A DNA stretch of 64,000 nt. It comes from QYQD01 sp040754095 (GTDB lineage: Bacteria > Desulfobacterota > QYQD01). Numbering within the stretch: position 1 is the first letter of the stretch; each line of letters starts with the position of its first letter. The position numbers and the translations under genes are program-made. This document shows positions 9,247-16,135 of the stretch, piece by piece. The stretch spans positions 20,470-84,469 of the forward strand of contig JBFMFO010000011.1 in the NCBI GenBank assembly GCA_040754095.1. Direction: 5' to 3'. The notes under the pieces were generated by a model that saw nothing but the letters and a program-made list of their open reading frames with translations, was not told the origin of the DNA and made no database searches.

Positions 9247-9513
9247 CTAACCGGTGCTTAGTTTTTTTGCGCGTCCGGTTGGACGGCTTGTTAACCGTTT
9301 CGTGGAACGGGTCAATTCTAATAGTGATCTCAAGGCCTCATTCACTGATGCGGAATCATGGAAGGCTTTGGCTATGTCCGGATCAAGCACGGCCACGTTC
9401 GATCCTTCATCAAGCAATCGTCGGTAATACTTCCCGCGAACGGCTTTTGAATAGTCAAAATCGTACTCGGGACGTAACTCATCAGTTTTTTGTATTTTTC
9501 TTTTATCCTTCAT
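9247..9513 (-). CDS. Small antitoxin-like protein of unknown family
   Basis: An 88-residue protein beginning MKDKRKIQKTDELRPEYDF. I place the start at 9513 because gagagg precedes it by 8 nt; an ATG at 9558 overlapping the cysC stop (ATGA) would add 15 residues. The pattern RPEYDFDYSKAVRGKYYRRL, then a loop, then DIAKAFHDSASVNEALRSLL, resembles small proteins commonly annotated as antitoxins paired with short toxin genes. No toxin gene is visible on either side. The function is not established. Confidence 0.5.
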   Translation of the reverse strand: MKDKRKIQKTDELRPEYDFDYSKAVRGKYYRRLLDEGSNVAVLDPDIAKAFHDSASVNEALRSLLELTRSTKRLTSRPTGRAKKLSTG

Positions 9514-9554
9514 GTTTTTTCCTCTCATGTGCGGTTGCACATCTTGCGCTGCGG

Positions 9555-10145
9555 TCATATTATCAATTCTTCCTCCAGGTAGGTCAATATCTTTTCCAGG
9601 CAGGTCGGGACGTCGTACTTATCTGTTTCCAGGATCAGTTCAGGATCCTCCGGTTCCTCGTAAATAGAATCTACACCGGTAAATCCTTTGATGCGGCCGG
9701 AGCGGGCCTTCTCATAATATCCCTTGCCGTCTCTTTTTTCGCATTCCGCCAGGGGGCATTTTACATAGATTTCGACAAATTCACCGGGCCGGAATAGTTT
9801 GCGGGCAAACTTCCGGTCTTCGCGATAGGGAGCAGTGAAGGCGGCGATGGTTATGATCCCGGCATCCACAAAGAGCCGTCCTGCCTCGGCCACCCGGCGG
9901 GCGCTTTCTTTGTGGTCCTCCCGGCCTGACCCAAGCCCGCCGCACAGGCCGTAACCGATATTGTCATCATCCAAGGCATAGGTGTGAAAGCCCTTGTTAT
10001 ATAAGCACCTATCCAGTGCATAGGCCATGGTCGTCTTGCCCGCGCCGGGGAGTCCCGTAAACCAGAGAAGCACACTTTCGTGACAGTTCAGCCTTAACCG
10101 CTCATTTCGCCTTACCCTTCCTGCTTTCCACTCGACGTTTGACAT
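9555..10145 (-). CDS. cysC: Adenylylsulfate (APS) kinase
   Basis: A 196-residue P-loop kinase with Walker A GLPGAGKTT at 31-39, the LDDDN motif at 58-62 (usually LDGDN), AAFTAPYRED and a C-terminal VDSIYEEPEDPEL, the pattern of CysC. It phosphorylates adenosine 5'-phosphosulfate to PAPS in the cytoplasm. The G-to-D change in LDDDN and GLPGAGKTT in place of GLSGAGKST are mild departures. No other sulfate-assimilation gene is nearby, so PAPS may serve sulfation or polysaccharide work. Its stop overlaps a possible start of the antitoxin-like gene. Confidence 0.85.
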   Translation of the reverse strand: MSNVEWKAGRVRRNERLRLNCHESVLLWFTGLPGAGKTTMAYALDRCLYNKGFHTYALDDDNIGYGLCGGLGSGREDHKESARRVAEAGRLFVDAGIITIAAFTAPYREDRKFARKLFRPGEFVEIYVKCPLAECEKRDGKGYYEKARSGRIKGFTGVDSIYEEPEDPELILETDKYDVPTCLEKILTYLEEELII

Positions 10146-10224
10146 GGGGTAGATATCCTTGATATGTTTGAGATACAGAGCGGACAGTATCAGAAAGGCA
10201 CGGATAATTCAACCGTCTAGAAAT

Positions 10225-10393
10225 GGAAGCCATTATTCCTTCGCTTCATGGCTTGCGCAGTGACCCTTTCGGGACTCGCAGGCGGGGAATGCTTGCCCCT
10301 TCCAGCCACTGAAGGGCTGGCTTTCCCCTTCCTGCTTGCCCTCGAAGGGTGCCCCACTGCTTCAGCAAGTTTCGCTCAGGAACAACGGCTTCC
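10225..10393. repeat. Structured repeat A, copy 1
   Basis: A 169-bp repeat, one of three (also 15828-15993 and 22011-22180). Outer arms GGAAGCC / GGCTTCC close it. Inside lie CCAGCC / GGCTGG around the loop actgaag, and a gcg-ACCC-tttc-GGG-cgc hairpin. It shares the core actcgcaggcggggaatgct and agcaagtttcgctca with the other copies. No coding sequence. It fills most of the 366-bp gap between cysC and the peptidase gene. Confidence 0.75.
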
Positions 10394-10512
10394 ATAAGAA
10401 TGTGGGAAGAGTCCTATTAAGTCCCTCCGAAAACAGGGATGAAAAGTTGAAAGCTGTTCGCCGGCAAAATATTGTTGACATACAGAGGACATTTTAGATT
10501 AACATAGTTTTG

Positions 10513-11412
10513 ATGTCTTATGACGTAGAGAATTTGATAACCCAGGTAGATATCGGGAATCTAAAACGCTATACCTCGTCCATAACCGGTCTGCGCCATG
10601 CCTGGAAGGAGCCGGAGGCGCTGGAGGAGCGGGCGCGCTATGTGGAGGAGGCCCTTGCATCCTTTGGACTTCAGGTAGAGAGCCAGGAAGTGCCGTTTCA
10701 CGGCAGGACCTACAGGAACATTATCGGCACGCTCCAGGGAAAGAAAGATACTGATTTGCTCCTGGTCGGCGCCCATTATGACGCCGCCCTGGGCAGTCCG
10801 GGCGCCGATGACAATGCCAGCGGGGTGGCCGTGCTTCTGGAGACGGCGCATATTCTGTCTAAATATAATCCTGATAATACCATACAGTTCGTGGCTTTTA
10901 CCCTGGAAGAACCACAATTCCCGGTAATGACCCTCACCTTTCTCATCGGAAGCCGTCATTTTGCCCAGGAGGCCGGAAAAAAGGGACAGAGATATAAGGG
11001 CGTACTCATCTTAGAGTCTGTCGGCTACACGAGCGAAAGGCCGCAAAGCCAGTCCCTCCCGCCCTTGGTCAGGATCGCTGCGCCGGATACGGGAAATTTC
11101 CTGGCGGTTGTCGCCAACCGAAGATCGAAAAATCTTTTAGACGGCTTTTGCCGGTCTGCTGCTAAATGGGCGCCAGAACTTAAAGTGGTGGGCTATAAGG
11201 TACCTTTTTCAGGCCGCCTGATACCGGAAATCAGGTTTAGCGACCATGCCCCCTTCTGGGATCAGGGGTATCCGGCCCTGATGCTCACCGATACCGCCAT
11301 GTTCCGCAACCCTAACTATCACACGCCATATGACAGACTGGAGACCCTGGACTTCAATTTTATGTCCGGAGTGGCCAAGGCAGTAACGGCGGCCTGCTGT
11401 AATCCGGCCTGA
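10513..11412 (+). CDS. M28-family zinc aminopeptidase
   Basis: A 299-residue protein with the M28 metal and catalytic motifs: GAHYD (H88, D90), PGADDNASG (D99/D100), LEEPQF (E132/E133) and SDHAPFWDQGYPALMLTDT, followed by NPNYHTPYD near the C-terminus. The family removes N-terminal residues using two zinc ions. No signal peptide is apparent, so it is probably cytoplasmic. I use the ATG at 10513; a TTG immediately upstream is also open. No strong ribosome binding site is visible. Confidence 0.83.
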   Translation: MSYDVENLITQVDIGNLKRYTSSITGLRHAWKEPEALEERARYVEEALASFGLQVESQEVPFHGRTYRNIIGTLQGKKDTDLLLVGAHYDAALGSPGADDNASGVAVLLETAHILSKYNPDNTIQFVAFTLEEPQFPVMTLTFLIGSRHFAQEAGKKGQRYKGVLILESVGYTSERPQSQSLPPLVRIAAPDTGNFLAVVANRRSKNLLDGFCRSAAKWAPELKVVGYKVPFSGRLIPEIRFSDHAPFWDQGYPALMLTDTAMFRNPNYHTPYDRLETLDFNFMSGVAKAVTAACCNPA

Positions 11413-11512
11413 GATATTATTTCTGTTTACTCCTTGACTATTTTTCAGAAATGCCGATATAATCCATAGCATTTTTAATTCGGGGCCGGTCCCTGTGCAT
11501 AAGGATGTGCCT

Positions 11513-11812
11513 ATGTTCGTTTTTGGAAATTTTTTGCATGCCTTGGCCAAGATAATCGACATAGTATTATCACTTTATATGTGGGTTATTATCGCCCGGG
11601 CGGTCATTTCCTGGGTCAGTCCTGATCCGTACAATCCCCTTGTTCGCTTCCTTTACGGGGTAACCGAACCCGTTCTTTACCGGGTGCGCCGTCTTCTTCC
11701 CGTCAGCTTTGGCGGCATGGATTTTTCGCCGATAATTATCATATTGATCATTGTTTTCCTGCAAAGTTTCCTCGTGCCGACCCTGGCCGATATAGCCGGA
11801 CAGCTTGGCTGA
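11513..11812 (+). CDS. YggT-family integral membrane protein
   Basis: A 99-residue protein with two hydrophobic segments (LAKIIDIVLSLYMWVIIARA and a C-terminal IIIILIIVFLQSFLVPTL) separated by SPDPYNPLVRFLYGVTEP, the signature of YggT proteins. The start at 11513 has aagga 7 nt upstream; a longer frame from GTG at 11495 is possible. It is followed closely by a DivIVA-like gene and then a DUF167 gene. That order (yggT, divIVA-like, yggU) is common in bacteria and is linked to cell-envelope and division functions. Confidence 0.85.
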   Translation: MFVFGNFLHALAKIIDIVLSLYMWVIIARAVISWVSPDPYNPLVRFLYGVTEPVLYRVRRLLPVSFGGMDFSPIIIILIIVFLQSFLVPTLADIAGQLG

Positions 11813-11840
11813 TTAACCCATCCAAAGAGGGTGATTGTAT

Positions 11841-12416
11841 ATGCGTATTACACCTATGGACATTCAACAACAGGAGTTCCGGGTCCGTTTCCGCGGTTTT
11901 GATACGCGGGAGGTAGATTCCTTTCTGGAATTGGTGGCGGAAGAACTCAAAGAGGCGCTCCACGAAAATAGCGCCCTTAAGGATGAGGTAAAAAGGCTCA
12001 GGGAAACCCAGGCTAATTTTGAAGAGAAGGAAAAGACTTTTCAAACGGCCTTTGTTTCTGCCCAGCGTGTAGTGGATGAAATGAAGGCCAATGCCGAGCG
12101 TCAGGCCAAGCTTATAGTAACTCAAGCCGAACTTGAAGCCAAAAAGATGGTGGAAAGCGCCCATGTTCAGGCGGCCCAGGTACAGGAAGAGATCAACCGG
12201 TTGAAACGTCAAAAGGCCCAGATGGAGTATCGGGTTAAGGCCTTTATTGAAAGCCTTTCGAAATGGCTGGCCACAGAGAAAGAACCTTCTGACTTTTCAG
12301 ATAAAGAAGCGGCAGAAGAAGAGGGAGCCGGTACGAATGAGGCGCATCAGGCTATGGGCGCTATTAACGAAATTATCTCCGGTGTGGATTTAGAGGGCGA
12401 AGACCCGGCAAAGTGA
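11841..12416 (+). CDS. DivIVA-domain coiled-coil protein
   Basis: A 191-residue protein. The N-terminal MRITPMDIQQQEFRVRFRGF followed by EVDSFLELVAEE is the DivIVA membrane-binding and dimer motif. It is followed by a long coiled coil (about residues 35-140, rich in E/K/Q with heptad spacing) and an acidic tail. DivIVA-type proteins sense negative membrane curvature at poles or septa. A TTG six bases upstream is an alternative start; gagg lies 10 nt before the chosen ATG. The next gene starts at its stop (GTGA overlap), so the two are translationally coupled. Confidence 0.85.
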   Translation: MRITPMDIQQQEFRVRFRGFDTREVDSFLELVAEELKEALHENSALKDEVKRLRETQANFEEKEKTFQTAFVSAQRVVDEMKANAERQAKLIVTQAELEAKKMVESAHVQAAQVQEEINRLKRQKAQMEYRVKAFIESLSKWLATEKEPSDFSDKEAAEEEGAGTNEAHQAMGAINEIISGVDLEGEDPAK

Positions 12417-12721
12417 CCCTATTTTTCCAACCATCAACTGACGGGGTACTTTTAAGGGTTTACGTACAACCAAAGGCCTCACGCGAGGGTATAGCCGGCT
12501 GTCACGGCGATGCTCTTAAAATCAGGTTAAAGGCGCCTCCGGTAGAGGGAGCGGCTAATGCCGCCTGTATTCGATTTCTTGCCTCTCTGTTCGGCCTGCC
12601 TCAAACAAGCCTATCCATTAAGACCGGACATAAATCCCGTTTGAAACTCATAAAGATGGAAGGAATCTCTCTTGAGGAAGTGAAAAAAGTAATAGCTGCT
12701 CAGCCTGCCCTTTCTTCCTGA
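12413..12721 (+). CDS. DUF167 (YggU-type) protein
   Basis: A 102-residue protein with the DUF167 pattern: LLRVYVQPKASREGI, then ALKIRLKAPPVEGAANAACI and IKTGHKSRLKLI. The family is small, cytoplasmic and has no firm function. The start is a GTG overlapping the stop of the DivIVA-like gene by four bases. Its 3' end overlaps the converging suhB gene by 22 bases. Confidence 0.88.
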   Translation: MTLFFQPSTDGVLLRVYVQPKASREGIAGCHGDALKIRLKAPPVEGAANAACIRFLASLFGLPQTSLSIKTGHKSRLKLIKMEGISLEEVKKVIAAQPALSS

Positions 12722-13506
12722 AAGACAGCGGCCATTTGCCCGTGTATGTAGCCGTTGCTGGCCAATATCTCAGGCATGGCCGGGGTAAAGGGCCGGGCTT
12801 GGAAGTCCGTTACCAATCCGCCGGCCTCCCGGACCAGCAGCGCCCCGGCCGCTGTATCCCATGGTTTCAGATTGGTCTCCCAGAAACCATCAAAACAGCC
12901 GCAGGCCACATAACAGAGATCCAGCGCGGCTGCCCCGGCCCGTCTTATGCCTCTGGAGCGTGTAAGAAATCTCTTAAAGTAGAAAACCGCCGGTTCCGGT
13001 TCGGTGTGTATGTTATAAGGAAATCCGGTAGCCAGGAGGCTGTCCCTGAGCTTGCCGGTGGTGGAGACGCAAATAGGCTTTTCATTCAAATAAGCCCCTG
13101 CGCCTTTCCCGGCCCGGAAAAGCTGGTCCAGAAATGGGTGATAGACCACCCCAAGAACCGGTTCGTCATGGACAGCAAGGGCGATAGAGACGCAGAACCA
13201 TGGAAACCCATGGGCATAGTTTGTAGTCCCATCCAGGGGATCGATGATCCATTTGTAAGGTGACCGGCCTACCAGGGACTGTTTTTCTTCAGTGACAATA
13301 GTGTGCTCCGGGTATCCGGCGTGAATAGTCTTTACAATAAGCTCTTCGGCCCGGAGGTCGGCGTCAGTGACCAGATCGATCTCCCCTTTAAAATGGATCT
13401 CGCGCTTCCTGCCGAAGATTTCCTTCAGTAACCGGCCGCTTTCCCGGGCTGCGGTTATGGCCGTTTTTATAAGGCTGTCTGTATCAGTTAATAAAGACCC
13501 TGGCAT
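12700..13506 (-). CDS. suhB: Inositol-1-monophosphatase family protein
   Basis: A 268-residue magnesium-dependent phosphatase. Metal and active-site motifs are visible: E73 in VTEEKQ, IIDPLDGTTN at 87-96 (D89, D92) and PWDTAAGALLVREAGG with D217. The length is normal for SuhB/IMPase. Substrates in the family include inositol-1-phosphate and related sugar or nucleotide phosphates. Its start lies inside the 3' end of mreB (23-base overlap on the same strand), suggesting co-transcription with mreB. Confidence 0.9.
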   Translation of the reverse strand: MPGSLLTDTDSLIKTAITAARESGRLLKEIFGRKREIHFKGEIDLVTDADLRAEELIVKTIHAGYPEHTIVTEEKQSLVGRSPYKWIIDPLDGTTNYAHGFPWFCVSIALAVHDEPVLGVVYHPFLDQLFRAGKGAGAYLNEKPICVSTTGKLRDSLLATGFPYNIHTEPEPAVFYFKRFLTRSRGIRRAGAAALDLCYVACGCFDGFWETNLKPWDTAAGALLVREAGGLVTDFQARPFTPAMPEILASNGYIHGQMAAVFQEERAG

Positions 13507-14506
13507 AATCCCTGATTTCTTCCAGTGCCCTGCCGGAGCCCATAACTACTGTGGTTAGGGGGTCTTCGGTCATTATGGTCTTGAGGCGTGTTTCCTCGGT
13601 GATGCGGCGATCCAGTCCCTTAAGGAGGGATCCCCCGCCGGCCATGTGAAGCCCGGCCTGGTAAATATCGGCCACCAGTTCCGGCGGCGTATTGTCCAGG
13701 GTGCGCCTGATAGCCCCGATAATGCCGTTTACCGGCTCGGCTATGGCCTCGCGGATCTCGGCATCGGTGACGGGTATGGCTTTTGGAAATCCGGTAAGGA
13801 TTTCCTTGCCGGATACAAACATACTCTGGGGTTCATCCAGGGGATAGGCAGAACCTATGTTTATTTTGATATGTTCGGATGTATTTTCACCGATGAGTAT
13901 CTGATATTTTTTTTGCATATAACGGACAATAGACTCATTGATCTCGTCTCCGGCTACCCGGTGGGACTCGCTGCAGGCTATGGCGGAAACAGATATTACG
14001 GCTACCTCTGTAGTCCCCCCGCCGATATCTATTACCATTTGGCCGCTTGGCTTCTCAATTTCCAACCCGGCGCCTATGGCGGCGGCCATAGGCTCTTCTA
14101 TCAAAAACACTTTCCGGACTCCAGATTCCTCCGCCGCCTCGACGACCGCCCGCTTTTCTACCTGGGTGATGCCGGTGGGGACGCAGATGACCATCTTGGG
14201 CCGGATAAAGCGGCTTATATTTACCTTGCGGAGGAAATACTTGATCATCTGCTGGGTGACCTCAAAGTCGGCAATGACCCCGTCTTTCATCGGCCTGACG
14301 GCCCTGATCTTTTGCGGCGTGCGCCCCAGGTATTCCTTGGCCTCCCGGCCGACGGCTATGACCTGGTCCGTGTCTTTATTTATAGCCACAACGGAAGGTT
14401 CGTTTAAAACAATGCCTTCACCCGGCATATAAATCAGGGTATTGGCTGTGCCCAGGTCCATAGCGGCATCTTTAGACAGAAAGCCGAGCAAGCGATCAAA
14501 TAGCAT
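13484..14506 (-). CDS. mreB: Rod-shape determining actin-like protein MreB
   Basis: A 340-residue actin-fold ATPase. It shows AMDLGTANTLIYMPGEGIVL at the N-terminus (phosphate 1), VIDIGGGTTEVAVIS (phosphate 2), KIRAVRPMKDGVIADFEVTQ and HMAGGGSLLKGLD (adenosine site). It assembles on the inner membrane and guides lateral wall synthesis in rod-shaped cells. mreC/mreD do not follow; suhB does, so this copy is outside the usual mre operon. A repeat-filled region lies upstream. Confidence 0.95.
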   Translation of the reverse strand: MLFDRLLGFLSKDAAMDLGTANTLIYMPGEGIVLNEPSVVAINKDTDQVIAVGREAKEYLGRTPQKIRAVRPMKDGVIADFEVTQQMIKYFLRKVNISRFIRPKMVICVPTGITQVEKRAVVEAAEESGVRKVFLIEEPMAAAIGAGLEIEKPSGQMVIDIGGGTTEVAVISVSAIACSESHRVAGDEINESIVRYMQKKYQILIGENTSEHIKINIGSAYPLDEPQSMFVSGKEILTGFPKAIPVTDAEIREAIAEPVNGIIGAIRRTLDNTPPELVADIYQAGLHMAGGGSLLKGLDRRITEETRLKTIMTEDPLTTVVMGSGRALEEIRDYARVFIN

Positions 14507-14522
14507 ATAAACTGTGTCCTCC

Positions 14523-14782
14523 TTAATTAGTGTTCATACGGCCCTGGGCCGGATTGAAGCTCCCTGCAGCAAGCTGCAGGGAATCTCCGTATGCAAGGTA
14601 AAATGCATCGTATTCGCTCGCTGACCCCGCCGCAAGCAGCGGGGAATGCGCTCGCTATGCATGTTCAAGCTCTCAGCGATCATCTCTCAGCCGTCAGCAT
14701 GTTTGTTATCCGTTATCCGTTATCCGTTGTCCGACATTTTCTTTCGGTGAACGGTCAACAGTGAACGGTGGACCGGCTTCAT
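14523..14782. repeat. Composite repeat C, copy 1, interrupted by REP-like element B
   Basis: The unit opens with ttaattagtgttcat and a GGCCCTGGGCC palindrome, is interrupted at 14554 by a full copy of the 115-bp element B, then resumes with ctctcagcgat. It ends in the gttatccgttatccgt...ggaccggcttcat core at 14698-14782. The core is shared with 19964-20047 and, inverted, 25400-25477. It fills the gap between mreB and the GAF gene, and no gene is seen. Confidence 0.7.
14554..14668 (-). repeat. REP-like element B, copy 1 (115 bp, inverted)
   Basis: The ends TTGAA/TTCAA enclose two strong GC hairpins (TCCCTGCAGC-AAG-CTGCAGGGA type, and CCCCGC...GCGGGG) and the sequence ccgtatgcaaggtaaaatgcat. 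Same length and layout as the copies at 38742-38856, 45487-45601 and 48311-48425, but in the opposite orientation. It lies inside repeat C, which implies insertion. Confidence 0.8.
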
Positions 14783-14790
14783 AAGGCAGA

Positions 14791-15729
14791 TTATCCTTTC
14801 ATGGACATTTTCGTCAAGATAATCCTTTGCCCGATACTCAAGAGGGCATCGATCTCCTCTGTCTCCCACGTACATTTGCTGTAACTGGTGAAACCCATTA
14901 CCCCGGGGATGAAATCCTGAAACAGGCAGGGGATACCTAAAAAGGCGCTGAAGCCCTTGAAAGGTTCTTCTGCTGTAAAAAGGTAGGATTTCCTCGGTTC
15001 TTGCCCTATCTTTTCCAAAACCAGCGGCTTTTTCTTTCTAAAGATCCAGCCCACCAGCCCCTTTTCTACTGAAAACTGCTGTCTCTGGAGGTTGGATTTT
15101 ATCGTACCGGTCAGGGCCGGAAGGCTATATTTGGCGTCCGGTTCAGGGGATGAAAGAAAGGCCATAAATCCCATCTCGGCCCGGGTAAAAGAAAGACATA
15201 AGGTCAGGATGTTGATGAGATAAGCATTAAAATCTCCGGTTTGCTGTCCTATGCGGTCGGCCTGGTAGTGGAGATTTAGTATCCGGTCATAGAGGCGTTC
15301 TTTGGCCTGTAAGGAGGAGACTTCTGTTTCATGTACGATAAGATCGGCGAATCCCAGGAGCAGTTTCTGGCTTTTTTCAGTAAATATGTATTTATGCTTG
15401 CTGTCCACGGAAAGAACACCCTTGCCGTTGGGAAGGGGAACAGCCATGAAGGATTTGATATCCTCGTCTGCCGAGTAGAACTGCAATGTAGTGGTGTCTC
15501 TGTCAAATTGGTTGGCGATGATAGGCTTGTTATTTTTGGCCGCCCAGCCCACCATACCGTCTCCATAGCCGAATTGTACCCGGGGGATGACATTTTTGCT
15601 CAAACTGTAGTAAGATTGCAGGGTCAGGCTCTCATCTTTGGGGTCGGCCAAAAACAAGGCGGTAGTAAAGGCGTCGGTAACATTGCTGATTACCTTAATT
15701 ATGTTTAAGAGATGGCTATCGGCGGACAT
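14791..15729 (-). CDS. Tandem GAF-domain protein
   Basis: A 312-residue soluble protein with two GAF-like regions. The first is around residues 5-135 (YGDGMVGWAAKNNKPIIANQ, then SFMAVPLPNGKGVLSVDS). The second is around 165-310 (FSVEKGLVGWIFRKKKPLVL, then GFSAFLGIPCLFQDFIPGVM). No kinase, cyclase or DNA-binding domain follows, so it is a stand-alone sensor. GAF domains bind small molecules such as cyclic nucleotides or haem; the ligand is unknown. Repeats surround it on both sides. Confidence 0.75.
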   Translation of the reverse strand: MSADSHLLNIIKVISNVTDAFTTALFLADPKDESLTLQSYYSLSKNVIPRVQFGYGDGMVGWAAKNNKPIIANQFDRDTTTLQFYSADEDIKSFMAVPLPNGKGVLSVDSKHKYIFTEKSQKLLLGFADLIVHETEVSSLQAKERLYDRILNLHYQADRIGQQTGDFNAYLINILTLCLSFTRAEMGFMAFLSSPEPDAKYSLPALTGTIKSNLQRQQFSVEKGLVGWIFRKKKPLVLEKIGQEPRKSYLFTAEEPFKGFSAFLGIPCLFQDFIPGVMGFTSYSKCTWETEEIDALLSIGQRIILTKMSMKG

Positions 15730-15763
15730 AATGATGTCTTATTCACACTATCTGGAGTTTCCC

Positions 15764-15827
15764 TGCTTTTTAAAGCAGGTATTTTCATGATACTATTATC
15801 TTATTGATGATTTTGCATTTCTTTAGT
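15764..15827 (+). repeat. Flank segment F of repeat A, copy 2
   Basis: The segment ttaaagcaggtatttt...gatactattatcttattgatg...catttctttag recurs, inverted, at 22181-22240. In both places it adjoins repeat A, but on opposite sides. Confidence 0.65.
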
Positions 15828-15993
15828 GAACTCCTGGTTTCTTCGCTTCACGGCTTGCGCAGCGACCCTTTCGGGACTCGCAGGCAGGGAATGCTTGCCC
15901 CTTCCCGCCACTGAAGGGCGGGCTTTCCCCTTCCTGCTCGCTCTCGAAGGGTGCCCGCTGCTCCAGCAAGTTTCGCTCAGAAACATAGGGTTC
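15828..15993. repeat. Structured repeat A, copy 2
   Basis: A 166-bp copy. The outer arms gaactcctggtttc and gaaacatagggttc pair imperfectly. The inner stem is CCCGCC / GGCGGG around actgaag, where the other copies have CCAGCC / GGCTGG, a compensating change. The remainder of the 15730-16135 gap holds segment F and no gene. Confidence 0.75.
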
Positions 15994-16135
15994 CCTAAAA
16001 AGTAAGAAAACTTCAGCCACCCTATCCTTTGACTTTCCGGCGTCTGGCGGTTAGTATGTATCCGCTGTGGATACAATGATTTTTGTCACGCCACGGCCAC
16101 AAAATCGTCTGGCATTATAGCCGATTTTAGGAATT

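Noticed and set aside
9225..9260. Integron attC half-site (gcccaac) downstream of the antitoxin-like gene
   Set aside because: No matching GTTRRRY partner site or integrase was found, so the match is too short to support.
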